Made by a program: the position numbers and the translations under genes
Shown: piece by piece, positions 1 to 7,970 of the stretch
Layout of the letters: the number at the start of each line of letters is the position of its first letter
Position numbering within the stretch: the stretch's first letter is position 1
The notes under the pieces: generated by a model
Database searches by the model: none
Seen by the model: the letters and a program-made list of their open reading frames with translations, nothing else
Told to the model about the DNA's origin: nothing
From: Armatimonadota bacterium
Lineage (GTDB): Bacteria; Armatimonadota; Armatimonadia; Armatimonadales; Capsulimonadaceae
Direction of reading: 5' to 3'
Assembly (NCBI GenBank): GCA_019239955.1
Contig: JAFAZD010000045.1
Span: forward strand, 1 to 49,437
Length of the DNA stretch: 49,437 bases

Positions 1-891
1 CGGGCGCAGGGCGATCCTGCGGGCGGGGACGACGTGCGGGTACAGGTCAATGCGGCCTAAAACCACCTCGCCGCCCGCCAGGTCGGCCAGCAATTCACAG
101 GCGCGCTCCAGGGCGACAGGGGCGAGTTCTGGGTCCACGGACCGTTCGAAGCGATAAGAGGCCTCGGAAATCAGGCCGAGCGTCTTGGACGTGCGGCGGA
201 TGCTGGCGGGGTCGAAGCGGGCGGATTCCAAGAAAATGTGGCGGGTGCGCTCCGACACTTCCGTGTCCGCTCCGCCCATGACGCCCGCGAGGGCGATGGG
301 GCGACTCTCATCGCAGATGGCGAGCATGTCCGGGGTCAGTGCGCGCTCCGCGCCGTCGAGCGTCTTCAGCGTCTCCCCTTCCTGCGCCGGGCGGACGACG
401 ATCTTGCCGCCGGGGATGGCGTCGTAGTCAAAAGCGTGGAGCGGCTGGCCGAGTTCCAGCATCACGTAGTTGGTGACATCCACGATGACGTTGATCGGGC
501 GCATCCCAGCCGCGAGCAGGCGTTTCTGCATCCAGCCGGGCGAGGGACCGAGCGTGACGTTACGGACCACCTTGCCGGCGTAGCGGGGGCAGAGATTCGG
601 GTGGGTGACACGGACGCCCGCCCAGCGGCGCACGTCGTCCTTCTCGTCGGGCAGCGGCGACGCTTGGGTCTGGAAAGGCAGGTCGAGGGCGGCGGCGGCC
701 TCGCGGGCCGAGCCGGTCACGGAGAGCCAGTCGCCCCGGTTGGGCGTGACCTTGGTGTGGAAGACGGGGCCGTCCTCGCTGCCGGTGATCTCCTCGATCT
801 CCAGCCCGGCCATCGTCAGTTTGTCCGCCAATTCGTCATTGGAGAGCGGCGTCTGCACGTACTCGCGCAGCCATTCGACGGGAAGTTTCAT
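1..891 (-). CDS. pheT: Phenylalanyl-tRNA synthetase beta subunit (partial, 3' end outside window)
   Basis: The first 297 codons of the beta chain, which works with PheS to charge tRNA-Phe. The ATG at 891 follows an AAGG Shine-Dalgarno and opens with MKLPVEWLREYV. The motifs KLTMAGLEIEEI, TPNRGDWLS and the B3/B4 editing region (NVIVDVTNYVMLELGQPLHAFD) are all readable. What is odd is that KLTMAGLEIEEI is followed within about 15 residues by the TPNR motif. The EMAP/OB-type tRNA-binding domain of roughly 110 residues that normally lies between them is absent. The gene is separated from pheS by two nuclease genes in the same orientation, so it may be read from the infC promoter or from a promoter upstream of the Rpn gene. 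Family assignment is secure; the C-terminus cannot be seen. Confidence 0.96.
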   Translation of the reverse strand, partial: MKLPVEWLREYVQTPLSNDELADKLTMAGLEIEEITGSEDGPVFHTKVTPNRGDWLSVTGSAREAAAALDLPFQTQASPLPDEKDDVRRWAGVRVTHPNLCPRYAGKVVRNVTLGPSPGWMQKRLLAAGMRPINVIVDVTNYVMLELGQPLHAFDYDAIPGGKIVVRPAQEGETLKTLDGAERALTPDMLAICDESRPIALAGVMGGADTEVSERTRHIFLESARFDPASIRRTSKTLGLISEASYRFERSVDPELAPVALERACELLADLAGGEVVLGRIDLYPHVVPARRIALRP

Positions 892-909
892 TGCGCCTTC
901 TTCAATGCT

Positions 910-1830
910 CTAGTGCTGGACAAGCCATTGCTCCAAGTCGGCGACCCTCTCAAAACTGGGCAGCGCGTGGCCCAACTCATCAAGTTGCCTGGAAGTGAGC
1001 CGGTTCAGCCGCGCCGTGGCTTCGTCGGAGACCGTGCCGAAGCGGTCTCCGAGAAGCAAGAGGATCAAGTCCCTCTTGCCCCGGTCAATTCCCTGACTGA
1101 TTCCCTGGTCAATACCGCGCTGCTCCCACTGAGAGATAAGTGCCATTGTCGTTTGCTCCTCCTTCGGCTCAAGCGCCTCTAATTCGCGCTCGTACTGCCG
1201 CATCTCCTGGGCACTCAGCCGCAGGTAGCTGTCAATGAACCCGCCAATCAGCTTGGAGCGGGCCGGGTCAAGCCGCAGCGTCGCCAGCAGGCGCAGGCAC
1301 TCCAGCTTGACGCGCGGCCTCTCCCGCTCCGCCATCTTCATCTTCGCCATCAGCGCGGCGGCGACCGGGTTGGGCTGCCGGACGAACCGACGCCAGGGCA
1401 GGCGGTTGAGCTGGATGACGGCGTAATCGAAGCGCAGCACGGTCCGGCCCGGAAACGACACCCGGAACTCGTGCGGCTCCGGGCGCTGCGGGGCATCATA
1501 GGAGAAGACGACGACCGGGTAGACGGGCAGATCGTACTTCTCGGTCAGCCGCGCGAAATACCGGAACATGCGCTTGGAGAACTCCGCCTGCGCCTTCGCC
1601 TGGTTCTCGACATGGACCAGGAAAAATGCTTCGGTGTCCCGCATCATGGCCTTCATGACCAGGTCCACCTCGTGCTGCTCGCCCAGCGTCACGTCCGTGA
1701 ACACCTCCTTGTCCAGCGGCACCACGCCGTAGTCCCTGTCCAGCGCGGCGGCGATCTCCGGCAGGAACAGTTCCAGGAACTCGACGAAGAACGCCGACAG
1801 CAGTTCCTTGAAATTCCGGTCGTGGTCCAT
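910..1830 (-). CDS. Rpn-family PD-(D/E)XK nuclease / transposase-like protein with DUF4351 tail
   Basis: A 306-residue protein of the Rpn (recombination-promoting nuclease) / DUF4351 group. The PD-(D/E)XK-like core is at the N-terminus: the Asp in EVDLVMKAM (about residue 55) and the HVENQAK strand (about residue 74), where Gln stands in the usual Lys position as in many Rpn proteins. The C-terminal 60 residues (LILLLLGDRFGTVSDEA through ELGHALPSFERVADLEQWL) fit the DUF4351 domain. GGAGGAG lies before the ATG. It sits between pheT (18 bp downstream) and the larger nuclease gene (66 bp upstream), all on one strand. Known Rpn proteins nick or degrade DNA and promote RecA-independent recombination; whether this one is active is not shown. 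Confidence 0.88.
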   Translation of the reverse strand: MDHDRNFKELLSAFFVEFLELFLPEIAAALDRDYGVVPLDKEVFTDVTLGEQHEVDLVMKAMMRDTEAFFLVHVENQAKAQAEFSKRMFRYFARLTEKYDLPVYPVVVFSYDAPQRPEPHEFRVSFPGRTVLRFDYAVIQLNRLPWRRFVRQPNPVAAALMAKMKMAERERPRVKLECLRLLATLRLDPARSKLIGGFIDSYLRLSAQEMRQYERELEALEPKEEQTTMALISQWEQRGIDQGISQGIDRGKRDLILLLLGDRFGTVSDEATARLNRLTSRQLDELGHALPSFERVADLEQWLVQH

Positions 1831-1866
1831 GACAACTCTCCTCCGTGAACTCAGCCCCCGTCGCCT

Positions 1867-1896
1867 ATTGTACCACGAGAGCCGCTATCTTGTCTT
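1867..1896 (-). promoter_or_regulatory. Candidate sigma70-type promoter for the Rpn gene (and pheT)
   Basis: Minus-strand -10 TACAAT at 1867-1872 with an imperfect -35 (AAGACA, 1891-1896) 18 bp upstream. It straddles the end of the upstream nuclease gene and lies about 40 bp before the Rpn start. If active it would uncouple pheT from the infC operon promoter. Confidence 0.4.
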
Positions 1897-3558
1897 TCAC
1901 GGCATCTGCCAGAGCCACGGTTCGTCCCGGATCGCCCGCGCCATGCGGGGCAGTTCGTCGCGCAGGAACGTGGCCCACCGTTCCGAAATCAGTGTTTCCG
2001 CTTCTTCCTGGGTTTTTCCGTAGTCACTCGCGCTCAAGAGGGGAACCGTTGATAACGGGTGCCAATTTTTCGCCTTTTTTGGACAGCTGGTGAAGTTTTG
2101 CCGCCGTGCCAGTTCTAGCAATTTCGCCAGGGACGCTGGGTCGCCAAGGCCGATAAAGAGGCACACATCCAAACTTTGTTCCTCGTTCTTGACACAGAAG
2201 TAGAGGGGCCAAGAGCCATCTTCATGTTCCTGATTGTGACGATACCGCGATGACTTTTCCCATTCTTTTAGATCGAAGGTGACATAGCGATAGCGCTTTC
2301 CGACGGCGTATGAAATGAATGAAGCGTCCGTAGCGATAATCCCTTCCACAAACTTCCCTACGCCAATTTGGGTGACGGGCAGAGGCGCTTTCCACGTTTC
2401 CGCCCGAAGCAGAGTTTCAACCGTCCGGTACTGCTGGTCAAGAAAGGTCCGCCAGTGCTGTTCAACGCGATCTTCCCAGTCTGCATCGTCCGACTCTGTG
2501 TTGGACACCCGCAGAATCGTCTGCCTGTAAATCTCCGTCTGGTTGTTGCCCTCCCGTAGTGGCTTGACGGGCCAGCCGAAACGCTTCGCCATCTCCCATA
2601 GTTGAAGCCGGTCGTTGTATGGATTGCCGTTCCCGTTCCAGATGTTGATTGTGAAGTCAAGCGCGGCGGCGCTGAGTCTGAGTTGGCAGAAGAGGAGGCT
2701 CAAGAAGCTGTGGCTTTTCCACTTGACGGGGAGGCAGTTGGCCCAGGCGTCGCCACGGCCCCGGTCGAAACCGTGTTTGCCACTATAAATCCAGCCGGAG
2801 TCGTGTGCAAAGAGGCGCATGGCGATGTCGCTGAGGTCATCGCCCGGGCCCGGCTTGTGCTCAACAATCAGATCAAGCGCCCGCCGGTGCTTGGCATAGA
2901 TGCTGCGGCACAGGTCGGCTACTTCCGTATCGGTCATGATGTGCCTTCTGAGCATCTGCGCGTAATGGGTTAGGAGCAGATGGACTCCGGGATCAAGGCG
3001 AGGTTGGAGATCGGCATTGACCGTCTCCACGGCTCGACAGACGACACCGTAGTCAACGGCGATGAAATCCGGGTGAGTCGGATCATCACCATTTGGCGTC
3101 AGATAAAGCGCCAGGAGTTCGTATCCAGGCCACTCTCTTTGGACCGCGTCGTAGTAACGCTGCAACTGGCCGGAGTGTTCGCCCGTATCGATCTTGTTCT
3201 CAATCAATAGCACAAAGCGCTGGCGCTCGTCAAGCAGCAGGATGTCAATGTTGTGCCATTCGCGCCGGACATCAACTGCCTTGAAGTCCCAGCCGTGGAA
3301 GTCATCAGGAGCGACTTCCTGCAAGAACCGCTTCAAGAGGGCGTCGGCCAGGCCATGGTTCTGATTAGGGTTCAACAGAAAAGCCAAGAAGTCCGAGTGG
3401 CGGAGTTCGTGCCGGACGACGCCGATGGCCTCGAACAGATTGAACTGCGCGAGGATGCCTTCCAGACGTTCCAGTTCCGGGTTCCGGTCGGCGAAAGCAT
3501 GGAGGGCGCGGAGGTCGCTCTCTGTGCTTGGGGGTGGGAGCGGCATGGCGTCGGGCAT
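1897..3558 (-). CDS. PDDEXK_4-type nuclease-superfamily protein
   Basis: A 553-residue protein of the PD-(D/E)XK superfamily, PF14281-like (PDDEXK_4). The N-terminal third carries the signature: HSDFLAFLLNPNQNHGLAD (residues about 54-72), the metal-binding Asp in WHNIDILLLDE (about 109), the ENK motif in LLIENKIDTGEH (about 122) and the following Gln of GQLQRYYDAV. The C-terminal part is unassigned. The start is supported by AGGAG overlapping the pheS stop region, 9 bp after pheS, so translation may be coupled. Base composition is lower in GC than pheS or rplT, which suggests acquisition. Members of this family occur in phage-defence neighbourhoods, but the biochemical role of the family is not settled. 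Confidence 0.85.
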   Translation of the reverse strand: MPDAMPLPPPSTESDLRALHAFADRNPELERLEGILAQFNLFEAIGVVRHELRHSDFLAFLLNPNQNHGLADALLKRFLQEVAPDDFHGWDFKAVDVRREWHNIDILLLDERQRFVLLIENKIDTGEHSGQLQRYYDAVQREWPGYELLALYLTPNGDDPTHPDFIAVDYGVVCRAVETVNADLQPRLDPGVHLLLTHYAQMLRRHIMTDTEVADLCRSIYAKHRRALDLIVEHKPGPGDDLSDIAMRLFAHDSGWIYSGKHGFDRGRGDAWANCLPVKWKSHSFLSLLFCQLRLSAAALDFTINIWNGNGNPYNDRLQLWEMAKRFGWPVKPLREGNNQTEIYRQTILRVSNTESDDADWEDRVEQHWRTFLDQQYRTVETLLRAETWKAPLPVTQIGVGKFVEGIIATDASFISYAVGKRYRYVTFDLKEWEKSSRYRHNQEHEDGSWPLYFCVKNEEQSLDVCLFIGLGDPASLAKLLELARRQNFTSCPKKAKNWHPLSTVPLLSASDYGKTQEEAETLISERWATFLRDELPRMARAIRDEPWLWQMP

Positions 3559-3566
3559 GGCCGCTC

Positions 3567-4556
3567 CTAGAACTGCCGGAGGAAGCGGAGGTCGTTTTCG
3601 GCGAAGAGGCGGATGTCGTCAATGCCGTACTTCGCCATCGGCATCCGGTCCACGCCCAGGCCCCAGGCGAAGCCGGAGTAGCGCTCCGGGTCTATGCCCA
3701 TGCTGGTCAGGATGTTGGGGTGGACCATGCCCGCGCCGCCCAGTTCCAGCCAGCCGCTGCCCCACTGGATCGCCACCTCCACGCCCGGCTCGACGAACGG
3801 GAAGAAGTCGGGCCGGAAGCGGACCCTGACATCACCGAAGAGCAGGCGGACGAAGTGGGCGAAGGTGCCCTTCAGGTCGGCCAGGGTCAGGCCCTCGTCC
3901 ACGGCGACCAGGTCCACCTGATGGAAGGTGTGTGAGTGAGTGGCGTCCAGCGCCTCGTAGCGATAACACTTGCCGATGGTGGCGGCGCGGATGGGCGGCT
4001 TTTGGCGCTCCATGACGTGCGCCTGGAAGGCGGTGGTCTGGGTGCGGAGCAGTTTGCAGTCGTCAATGTAGAACGACATCTGCTCGTCGAACGCGGGGTG
4101 GTCGGGCGGGTAGTTCAGCGTCTCGAAGTTGTAATAATAATCTTCGATGTCCGGGTACTCGTCGAACGAGTACCCCATGCTGATGAGGGCGTCTTTTACC
4201 GCCTGCATCTGGCGCGTCAGCGGGTGCAGCCCGCCCAGGCGCTGCGGGGTGCCGGGCAGGGTCACGTCCACTGCGTCGGCGGCAAGTCGCGCCGCGCGCT
4301 CGCCGGCGGCCAGCGCCGCCCGCCTCTCGGCCATGAGCGATGTCAGCGCGTCCTTGCGGGCGTTGACGGCCTGGCCGTAGATGGGCCGTTCCTCAGCCGG
4401 CAGCGAGCCGACGAGGCGCAGCAGGCCGGTCAGCCGGCCGCTCTTGCGGCCCAGGTATTCGGTTTCGACCGCGTCCAGTTCCGCGAGGGAGGCCGCCGCC
4501 CGCGCGGCGGCGCTTGCTTCCTCGGCAGTCTGGGCCAGTTGCTCCTGCGGCGTCAT
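3567..4556 (-). CDS. pheS: Phenylalanyl-tRNA synthetase alpha subunit
   Basis: Catalytic alpha chain of cytosolic PheRS, 329 residues, close to the usual length. It has an N-terminal coiled-coil arm (residues about 1-90). The class II core has HPLTRQM, the motif 2 region GKCYRYEALDATHSHTFHQ, and the Phe/ATP-binding end FFPFVEPGVEV, WLELGGAGMVHP and FAWGLGVDRM (motif 3). It follows rplT by 4 bp with only a weak Shine-Dalgarno, so translation is probably coupled. In most bacteria pheT follows directly; here two nuclease genes intervene. Confidence 0.98.
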   Translation of the reverse strand: MTPQEQLAQTAEEASAAARAAASLAELDAVETEYLGRKSGRLTGLLRLVGSLPAEERPIYGQAVNARKDALTSLMAERRAALAAGERAARLAADAVDVTLPGTPQRLGGLHPLTRQMQAVKDALISMGYSFDEYPDIEDYYYNFETLNYPPDHPAFDEQMSFYIDDCKLLRTQTTAFQAHVMERQKPPIRAATIGKCYRYEALDATHSHTFHQVDLVAVDEGLTLADLKGTFAHFVRLLFGDVRVRFRPDFFPFVEPGVEVAIQWGSGWLELGGAGMVHPNILTSMGIDPERYSGFAWGLGVDRMPMAKYGIDDIRLFAENDLRFLRQF

Positions 4557-4560
4557 CGTC

Positions 4561-4944
4561 TCAGGCGGCGCTCAGGCTGTGGGTCGGGGCCGGCGTGGCG
4601 ATGTTGAGCGAGGCCAGCAGGGCGTTGAACGCGGCGTTGTCGCTGATCGCCATCTCCGACAGCACCTTGCGGTCCAGCGTGACGCCGCTGGCGGCGAGGG
4701 CGGCGATGAAGCGGCTGTACTGGACGCCCTGGGCGCGGCAGGCGGCGTTGATGCGGGCGATCCAGAGCTTGCGGAACTCGCGCTTCTTGGCGCGGCGGTC
4801 CCGGAAGGCGTACTGCCCGGACTTCATCACCTGCTCGTTGGCGCTCTTGTACAGGCGGGACTTGCCGCCCCAGTAGCCGGAGGCCTCTTTCAGAATCTTG
4901 TGGTGGCGCTTGTGGCGCATCACGCCGCGCTTGACACGGGCCAT
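4561..4944 (-). CDS. rplT: 50S ribosomal protein L20
   Basis: Large-subunit protein L20, which binds 23S rRNA early in assembly and in many bacteria represses the infC-rpmI-rplT message. At 127 residues it is slightly longer than the usual 117-120 because of an Ala/Thr-rich tail after [10 protein letters not shown]. The basic N-terminus ([19 protein letters not shown]) and the [14 protein letters not shown] segment are classic. It is preceded by a 157-bp gap holding an inverted-repeat element. Confidence 0.98.
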   Translation of the reverse strand: MARVKRGVMRHKRHHKILKEASGYWGGKSRLYKSANEQVMKSGQYAFRDRRAKKREFRKLWIARINAACRAQGVQYSRFIAALAASGVTLDRKVLSEMAISDNAAFNALLASLNIATPAPTHSLSAA

Positions 4945-4968
4945 GGTCTCAATGTCTCCTTTTGTCGG

Positions 4969-5100
4969 ACCCCTCCGGCTCGCCGAGGCTCGCCACCTCC
5001 CCCTGTGGGAGAGGAGAGGAGGTCATGGTCGCTTACAGCCCTTCCAATTTCCCTCTCCGGGACGGGGAGGGTGGCGGGGCTTGCCCCGCCGGGAGGGGTT
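4969..5100. repeat. Inverted-repeat element (MITE-like) between rpmI and rplT
   Basis: About 130 bp whose two ends are imperfect inverted copies. The left end begins ACCCCTCCGGCTCGCCGAGG and continues to GCCACCTCCCC; the right end, read on the other strand, begins ACCCCTCCCGGCGGGGCAAG and continues to GCCACCCTCCCC. The left end is almost the same as the 35-bp terminal repeats at 22058-22267. It carries no reading frame of its own and is transcribed within the ribosomal operon. Confidence 0.7.
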
Positions 5101-5101
5101 C

Positions 5102-5308
5102 TTAATGCGGCAGGCCGTTGGGCAGCATCCGGCGCACGGCCTTCTTCTTGCCCTTGTACAGCTCGATCTGCGAGGTCAGCGTCCGCAGGTTGGACGGGCT
5201 TTTGTGGATGTTCAAATGGTTGTGGTGCGCGTGGGCGTGCAGCAGCTTGCCCGTCCCGGTCTGCTTGAAGCGCTTGGCGGCGGTTTTGCGCGTCTTGATC
5301 TTCGGCAT
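5102..5308 (-). CDS. rpmI: 50S ribosomal protein L35
   Basis: Small basic large-subunit protein, 68 residues, starting MPKIKTRKTAAKRFKQTGTG, the hallmark L35 N-terminus. TAGGAG lies just before the ATG. It is second in the conserved infC-rpmI-rplT order. The 93-bp gap from infC contains a strong hairpin that could act in L20-dependent feedback or partial termination (inference). Confidence 0.98.
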   Translation of the reverse strand: MPKIKTRKTAAKRFKQTGTGKLLHAHAHHNHLNIHKSPSNLRTLTSQIELYKGKKKAVRRMLPNGLPH

Positions 5309-5345
5309 GGTCGTTCTCCTAAAACTCCGTGCAGGACACAGAAAT

Positions 5346-5381
5346 GAACCCGGACACGTTCCGAGCGAACGCGCCGGGTTC
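5346..5381 (-). promoter_or_regulatory. Hairpin in infC-rpmI intergenic leader
   Basis: GAACCCGG (5346-5353) pairs with CCGGGTTC (5374-5381), and inside it CGTTC (5357-5361) pairs with GAACG (5367-5371) around a 5-nt loop. No T-run follows on the minus strand, so it is more likely a structured leader for rpmI-rplT than a terminator. Its role as an L20 target is a guess from the known regulation of this operon in other bacteria. Confidence 0.5.
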
Positions 5382-5403
5382 AGGGCAGGTTCGTCAATTC
5401 TTC

Positions 5404-6027
5404 TCAGGCGGCGGGCGGCGGGCCGGGATTGGCCGGCCGGGGCGCGGACGCCGGTTTCGGCGCGGGGGCCGGCTTGGGCGCGGCGGCGGCCTTGAGCGGG
5501 CTGAGGATCATGGTCATCATGCGCCCCTCAAAGGCCGGCGGCTTCTCCACCTGGCCCACCTGGTTGGTCATCTGGACGATCTTCTCAAGCTGCTGGCGGC
5601 CGAACTCCGGGTGGGTGATCTGGCGGCCCTTGAATCGGACCGTCACCTTGACCTTGTCGCCGTCCTCCAAGAACTTGATGGCGTTGCGCACCTTGACCTC
5701 AAAGTCATGCTCCTCGATGTTGGGGAACATCTGGATGCCCTTGAGCTCGCTCTGCTTGTGCTTCTTGGCCGCGTCCTTTTCTTTCTTGGCCTGGTCGTAT
5801 TTGAACTTGCCGTAGTCCATGATCCGGCAGACCGGCGGCTGGGCCTGCGGCGCGACCTCGATCAAGTCAATGCCGCGTCCGCGCGCGATGGCGAGCGCGT
5901 CACGCGGGGTCATGAGGCCCAACTGCGCGCCGTCCTCGTCAATGACGCGGATTTCGCGGTGGCGAATGCGCTCGTTCATGTTGACACGCGGCTCGCGCGT
6001 GTCCCTGCGAAAGTCCCTGTTGTTTAT
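5404..6027 (-). CDS. infC: Translation initiation factor IF-3 (probable AUA start)
   Basis: IF-3 binds the 30S subunit and checks start-codon pairing. Clear family features are VNMNERIRHREIRVIDEDG, PVCRIMDYGKFKYDQAKKEK and VKVTVRFKGRQITHPEFG, followed by a Pro/Ala-rich tail. The first ATG (5979) has no usable Shine-Dalgarno. An AUA at 6027, 16 codons upstream in the same open frame, is preceded by GGAGGGG (6031-6037). It adds a segment ending in RVN before MNERIR, the motif that normally precedes NERIR in IF-3. An in-frame TAA lies farther upstream (6052-6054). Rare start codons on infC are the known basis of IF-3 autoregulation, so I chose AUA. With AUA the protein has 207 residues. Confidence 0.93.
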   Translation of the reverse strand: MNNRDFRRDTREPRVNMNERIRHREIRVIDEDGAQLGLMTPRDALAIARGRGIDLIEVAPQAQPPVCRIMDYGKFKYDQAKKEKDAAKKHKQSELKGIQMFPNIEEHDFEVKVRNAIKFLEDGDKVKVTVRFKGRQITHPEFGRQQLEKIVQMTNQVGQVEKPPAFEGRMMTMILSPLKAAAAPKPAPAPKPASAPRPANPGPPPAA

Positions 6028-6083
6028 AAACCCCTCCGAAAGAAGATGCCCGGCTTACTCCCTGTGACAAAAATCCGAGTGCT

Positions 6084-6113
6084 ATTGTAGCAGAACAGCC
6101 CGGCACTTGTCAA
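6084..6113 (-). promoter_or_regulatory. Sigma70-type promoter of infC-rpmI-rplT-pheS operon
   Basis: Minus-strand TTGACA (6108-6113), 18-bp spacer, TACAAT (6084-6089). The -35 box overlaps the stop codon of thrS. The predicted start gives a leader of about 50 nt before the AUA codon of infC. Confidence 0.8.
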
Positions 6114-7903
6114 GGTTCCCGCAGAAAAAATGGCTTAGGAACCCCTTCCGTTTCTTCCTTCAGGCGGGCGAGGAAATCGTCCAGCGGCATCGCGCCCAGG
6201 TCGGTGCCGCCGCGCTGGCGGACGGAGACGGCCCCGGCGGCGGCGTCGCGGTCGCCGACGACCAGCATATAGGGGACCTTCTGCACCGACGCCTCGGCGA
6301 TCTTCTTGCCGACTTTTTCGTTGCGCCCGTCCACGTCCGCCCGGAAGCCCGCCTCGCGCAGTCCGGCGGCCACGCCGTCGGCATATTCTTTGTGTCGGTC
6401 GGCGATGGGCAGGACGAGCGCCTGCACGGGGGCCAGCCAGGTCGGGAACGCGCCCGCGTAGTGCTCGATGAGGACCCCCAGGAAGCGTTCGGTCGAGCCA
6501 GTGACGGCCCGGTGGAGGACGACGGGCGTGTGCGGCTGGCTATCCTCACCGATGTATTGGCAGCCGAGGCGCTGCGGCTGGATGAAGTCCACCTGAATGG
6601 TGGAAATCTGCCACTCGCGCCCCAGCACATCGCGGGTCAAAAAGTCGGCCTTGGGGCCGTAGAAGGCCGCCTCGCCCGCCGCCTCAAAATACTGCACGTT
6701 ATTCGCTTCCAGGGCGTTACGCAGCGCCTGTGTCGCCAGAACCCAACGCTCATCGTCCTTGACAAACTTGCTGTCCGGGTTCTCGTCGCGCAGTGACAGG
6801 CGAACGCGATAGTCCTCAAAGCCATACCGCTGCAGCACCTCCCGGATCAGGCGCAGGGCCAGGGTGAACTCGCCCTCGATCTGATCGGGGGTGCAGAAGA
6901 TGTGGCAGTCGTCCTGCGTGAGCGAGCGCACACGGGTCAGGCCGTTCAACTCGCCACTCTTCTCGTAGCGGTACAGCGTGGCGAACTCGGCGTAGCGCAA
7001 CGGCAGGTCGCGGTACGAGTGCAGCCCCGCGTTGAACAGCGTCATGTGCGACGGGCAGTTCATGGGCTTCAATCGGAACGTCGGCCCGTCGGGATCAACC
7101 AGCGGCGGGAACATGGCATCTAAGTAGTTGTCGTAGTGGCCTGACTTCTTGTAAAGCTCCTCCTTGACCAGATGCCCCGTCCAGACGTGCTGATAGCCGT
7201 AGCGCGTCTGCACGTCGCGCACGTAAGACTCCATCGTGTGCCGGACGATCTCGCCTTTGGGAAGAAATAGGGGGATACCGCTGCCGATGTCGTCACTGAA
7301 GACAAACAGGCCCAGTTGCCGTCCGAGGACGCGGTGGTCGCGCTTCTTCGCCTCCTCCAGCCGGGCGTAGTACTCTTCCAGCTCCTGCGGCGTGTCAAAG
7401 AGGACGCCGTAGATGCGCTGCAACTGGGGGCGCCGCTCGTCGCCGCGCCAGTACGCGCCGGCGACCCGGTCCAGCTTGAAGACGCCGATCTGCCCCGTGC
7501 CGGCGACGTGCGGCCCCCGGCACAGGTCGGTGAACGGCCCCTGCGTGTAGAACGAAATCGTCTCGCCTTCGGGCAGGTCGTTGATGAGCTCCACCTTGTA
7601 CGACTGCCCGTGCTCGCGCTCCCAGGTCAGGGCCTCTTCGCGTGGCTTCTCGGAGCGGGTCAGCGGCAGATTCTCGCCCTGGATGCGGCGCATCCGGGCC
7701 TCGATGTCGGCCAGGTCGTCGGGCGTCAGCGTTCGGGGCAGGTCGAAGTCGTAGTAGAACCCGTCCTCAATCGGCGGGCCGATGGCCAGCTGGGCGTCGG
7801 GAAAGATCTCCAGCACGGCCTGCGCCATGACGTGGGCGGCGGTGTGGCGCTTCTTCCAGAGCTCGCTCACGTCCGCGGCGGCGTGGTCGGGGTAGTCGGG
7901 CAC
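6110..7903 (-). CDS. thrS: Threonyl-tRNA synthetase (lacking TGS domain)
   Basis: Class II synthetase for tRNA-Thr. After only about 20 residues it enters the editing domain (KKRHTAAHVMAQAV, IGPPIEDGFYYDFD, DLCRGPHV). The catalytic core follows (RLKPMNCPSHMTLF with zinc-ligand Cys, RYAEFATLYRYEKSGELNGLTRVRSLTQDD, HRAVTGSTERFLGVLIEHYAG), then the anticodon-binding domain. The usual N-terminal TGS domain of about 60 residues is missing. The GTG at 7903 has GGAGA 9 nt upstream. A GTG at 7921 would add six residues (MWRTVI) but would lie only a few nucleotides after the predicted transcription start. A promoter lies just upstream. Confidence 0.97.
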   Translation of the reverse strand: MPDYPDHAAADVSELWKKRHTAAHVMAQAVLEIFPDAQLAIGPPIEDGFYYDFDLPRTLTPDDLADIEARMRRIQGENLPLTRSEKPREEALTWEREHGQSYKVELINDLPEGETISFYTQGPFTDLCRGPHVAGTGQIGVFKLDRVAGAYWRGDERRPQLQRIYGVLFDTPQELEEYYARLEEAKKRDHRVLGRQLGLFVFSDDIGSGIPLFLPKGEIVRHTMESYVRDVQTRYGYQHVWTGHLVKEELYKKSGHYDNYLDAMFPPLVDPDGPTFRLKPMNCPSHMTLFNAGLHSYRDLPLRYAEFATLYRYEKSGELNGLTRVRSLTQDDCHIFCTPDQIEGEFTLALRLIREVLQRYGFEDYRVRLSLRDENPDSKFVKDDERWVLATQALRNALEANNVQYFEAAGEAAFYGPKADFLTRDVLGREWQISTIQVDFIQPQRLGCQYIGEDSQPHTPVVLHRAVTGSTERFLGVLIEHYAGAFPTWLAPVQALVLPIADRHKEYADGVAAGLREAGFRADVDGRNEKVGKKIAEASVQKVPYMLVVGDRDAAAGAVSVRQRGGTDLGAMPLDDFLARLKEETEGVPKPFFLREP

Positions 7904-7934
7904 GATGACGGTTCTCCACACAAAAGAGTGCGTT

Positions 7935-7964
7935 ATTATAGCCGGGCGGGCGGGGCTTTGTCAA
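7935..7964 (-). promoter_or_regulatory. Sigma70-type promoter of thrS
   Basis: Minus-strand TTGACA (7959-7964), 18-bp spacer, TATAAT (7935-7940), a consensus match at both boxes. No room exists for a T-box leader, so tRNA-sensing control of thrS is unlikely here. Confidence 0.85.
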
Positions 7965-7970
7965 ACACAC

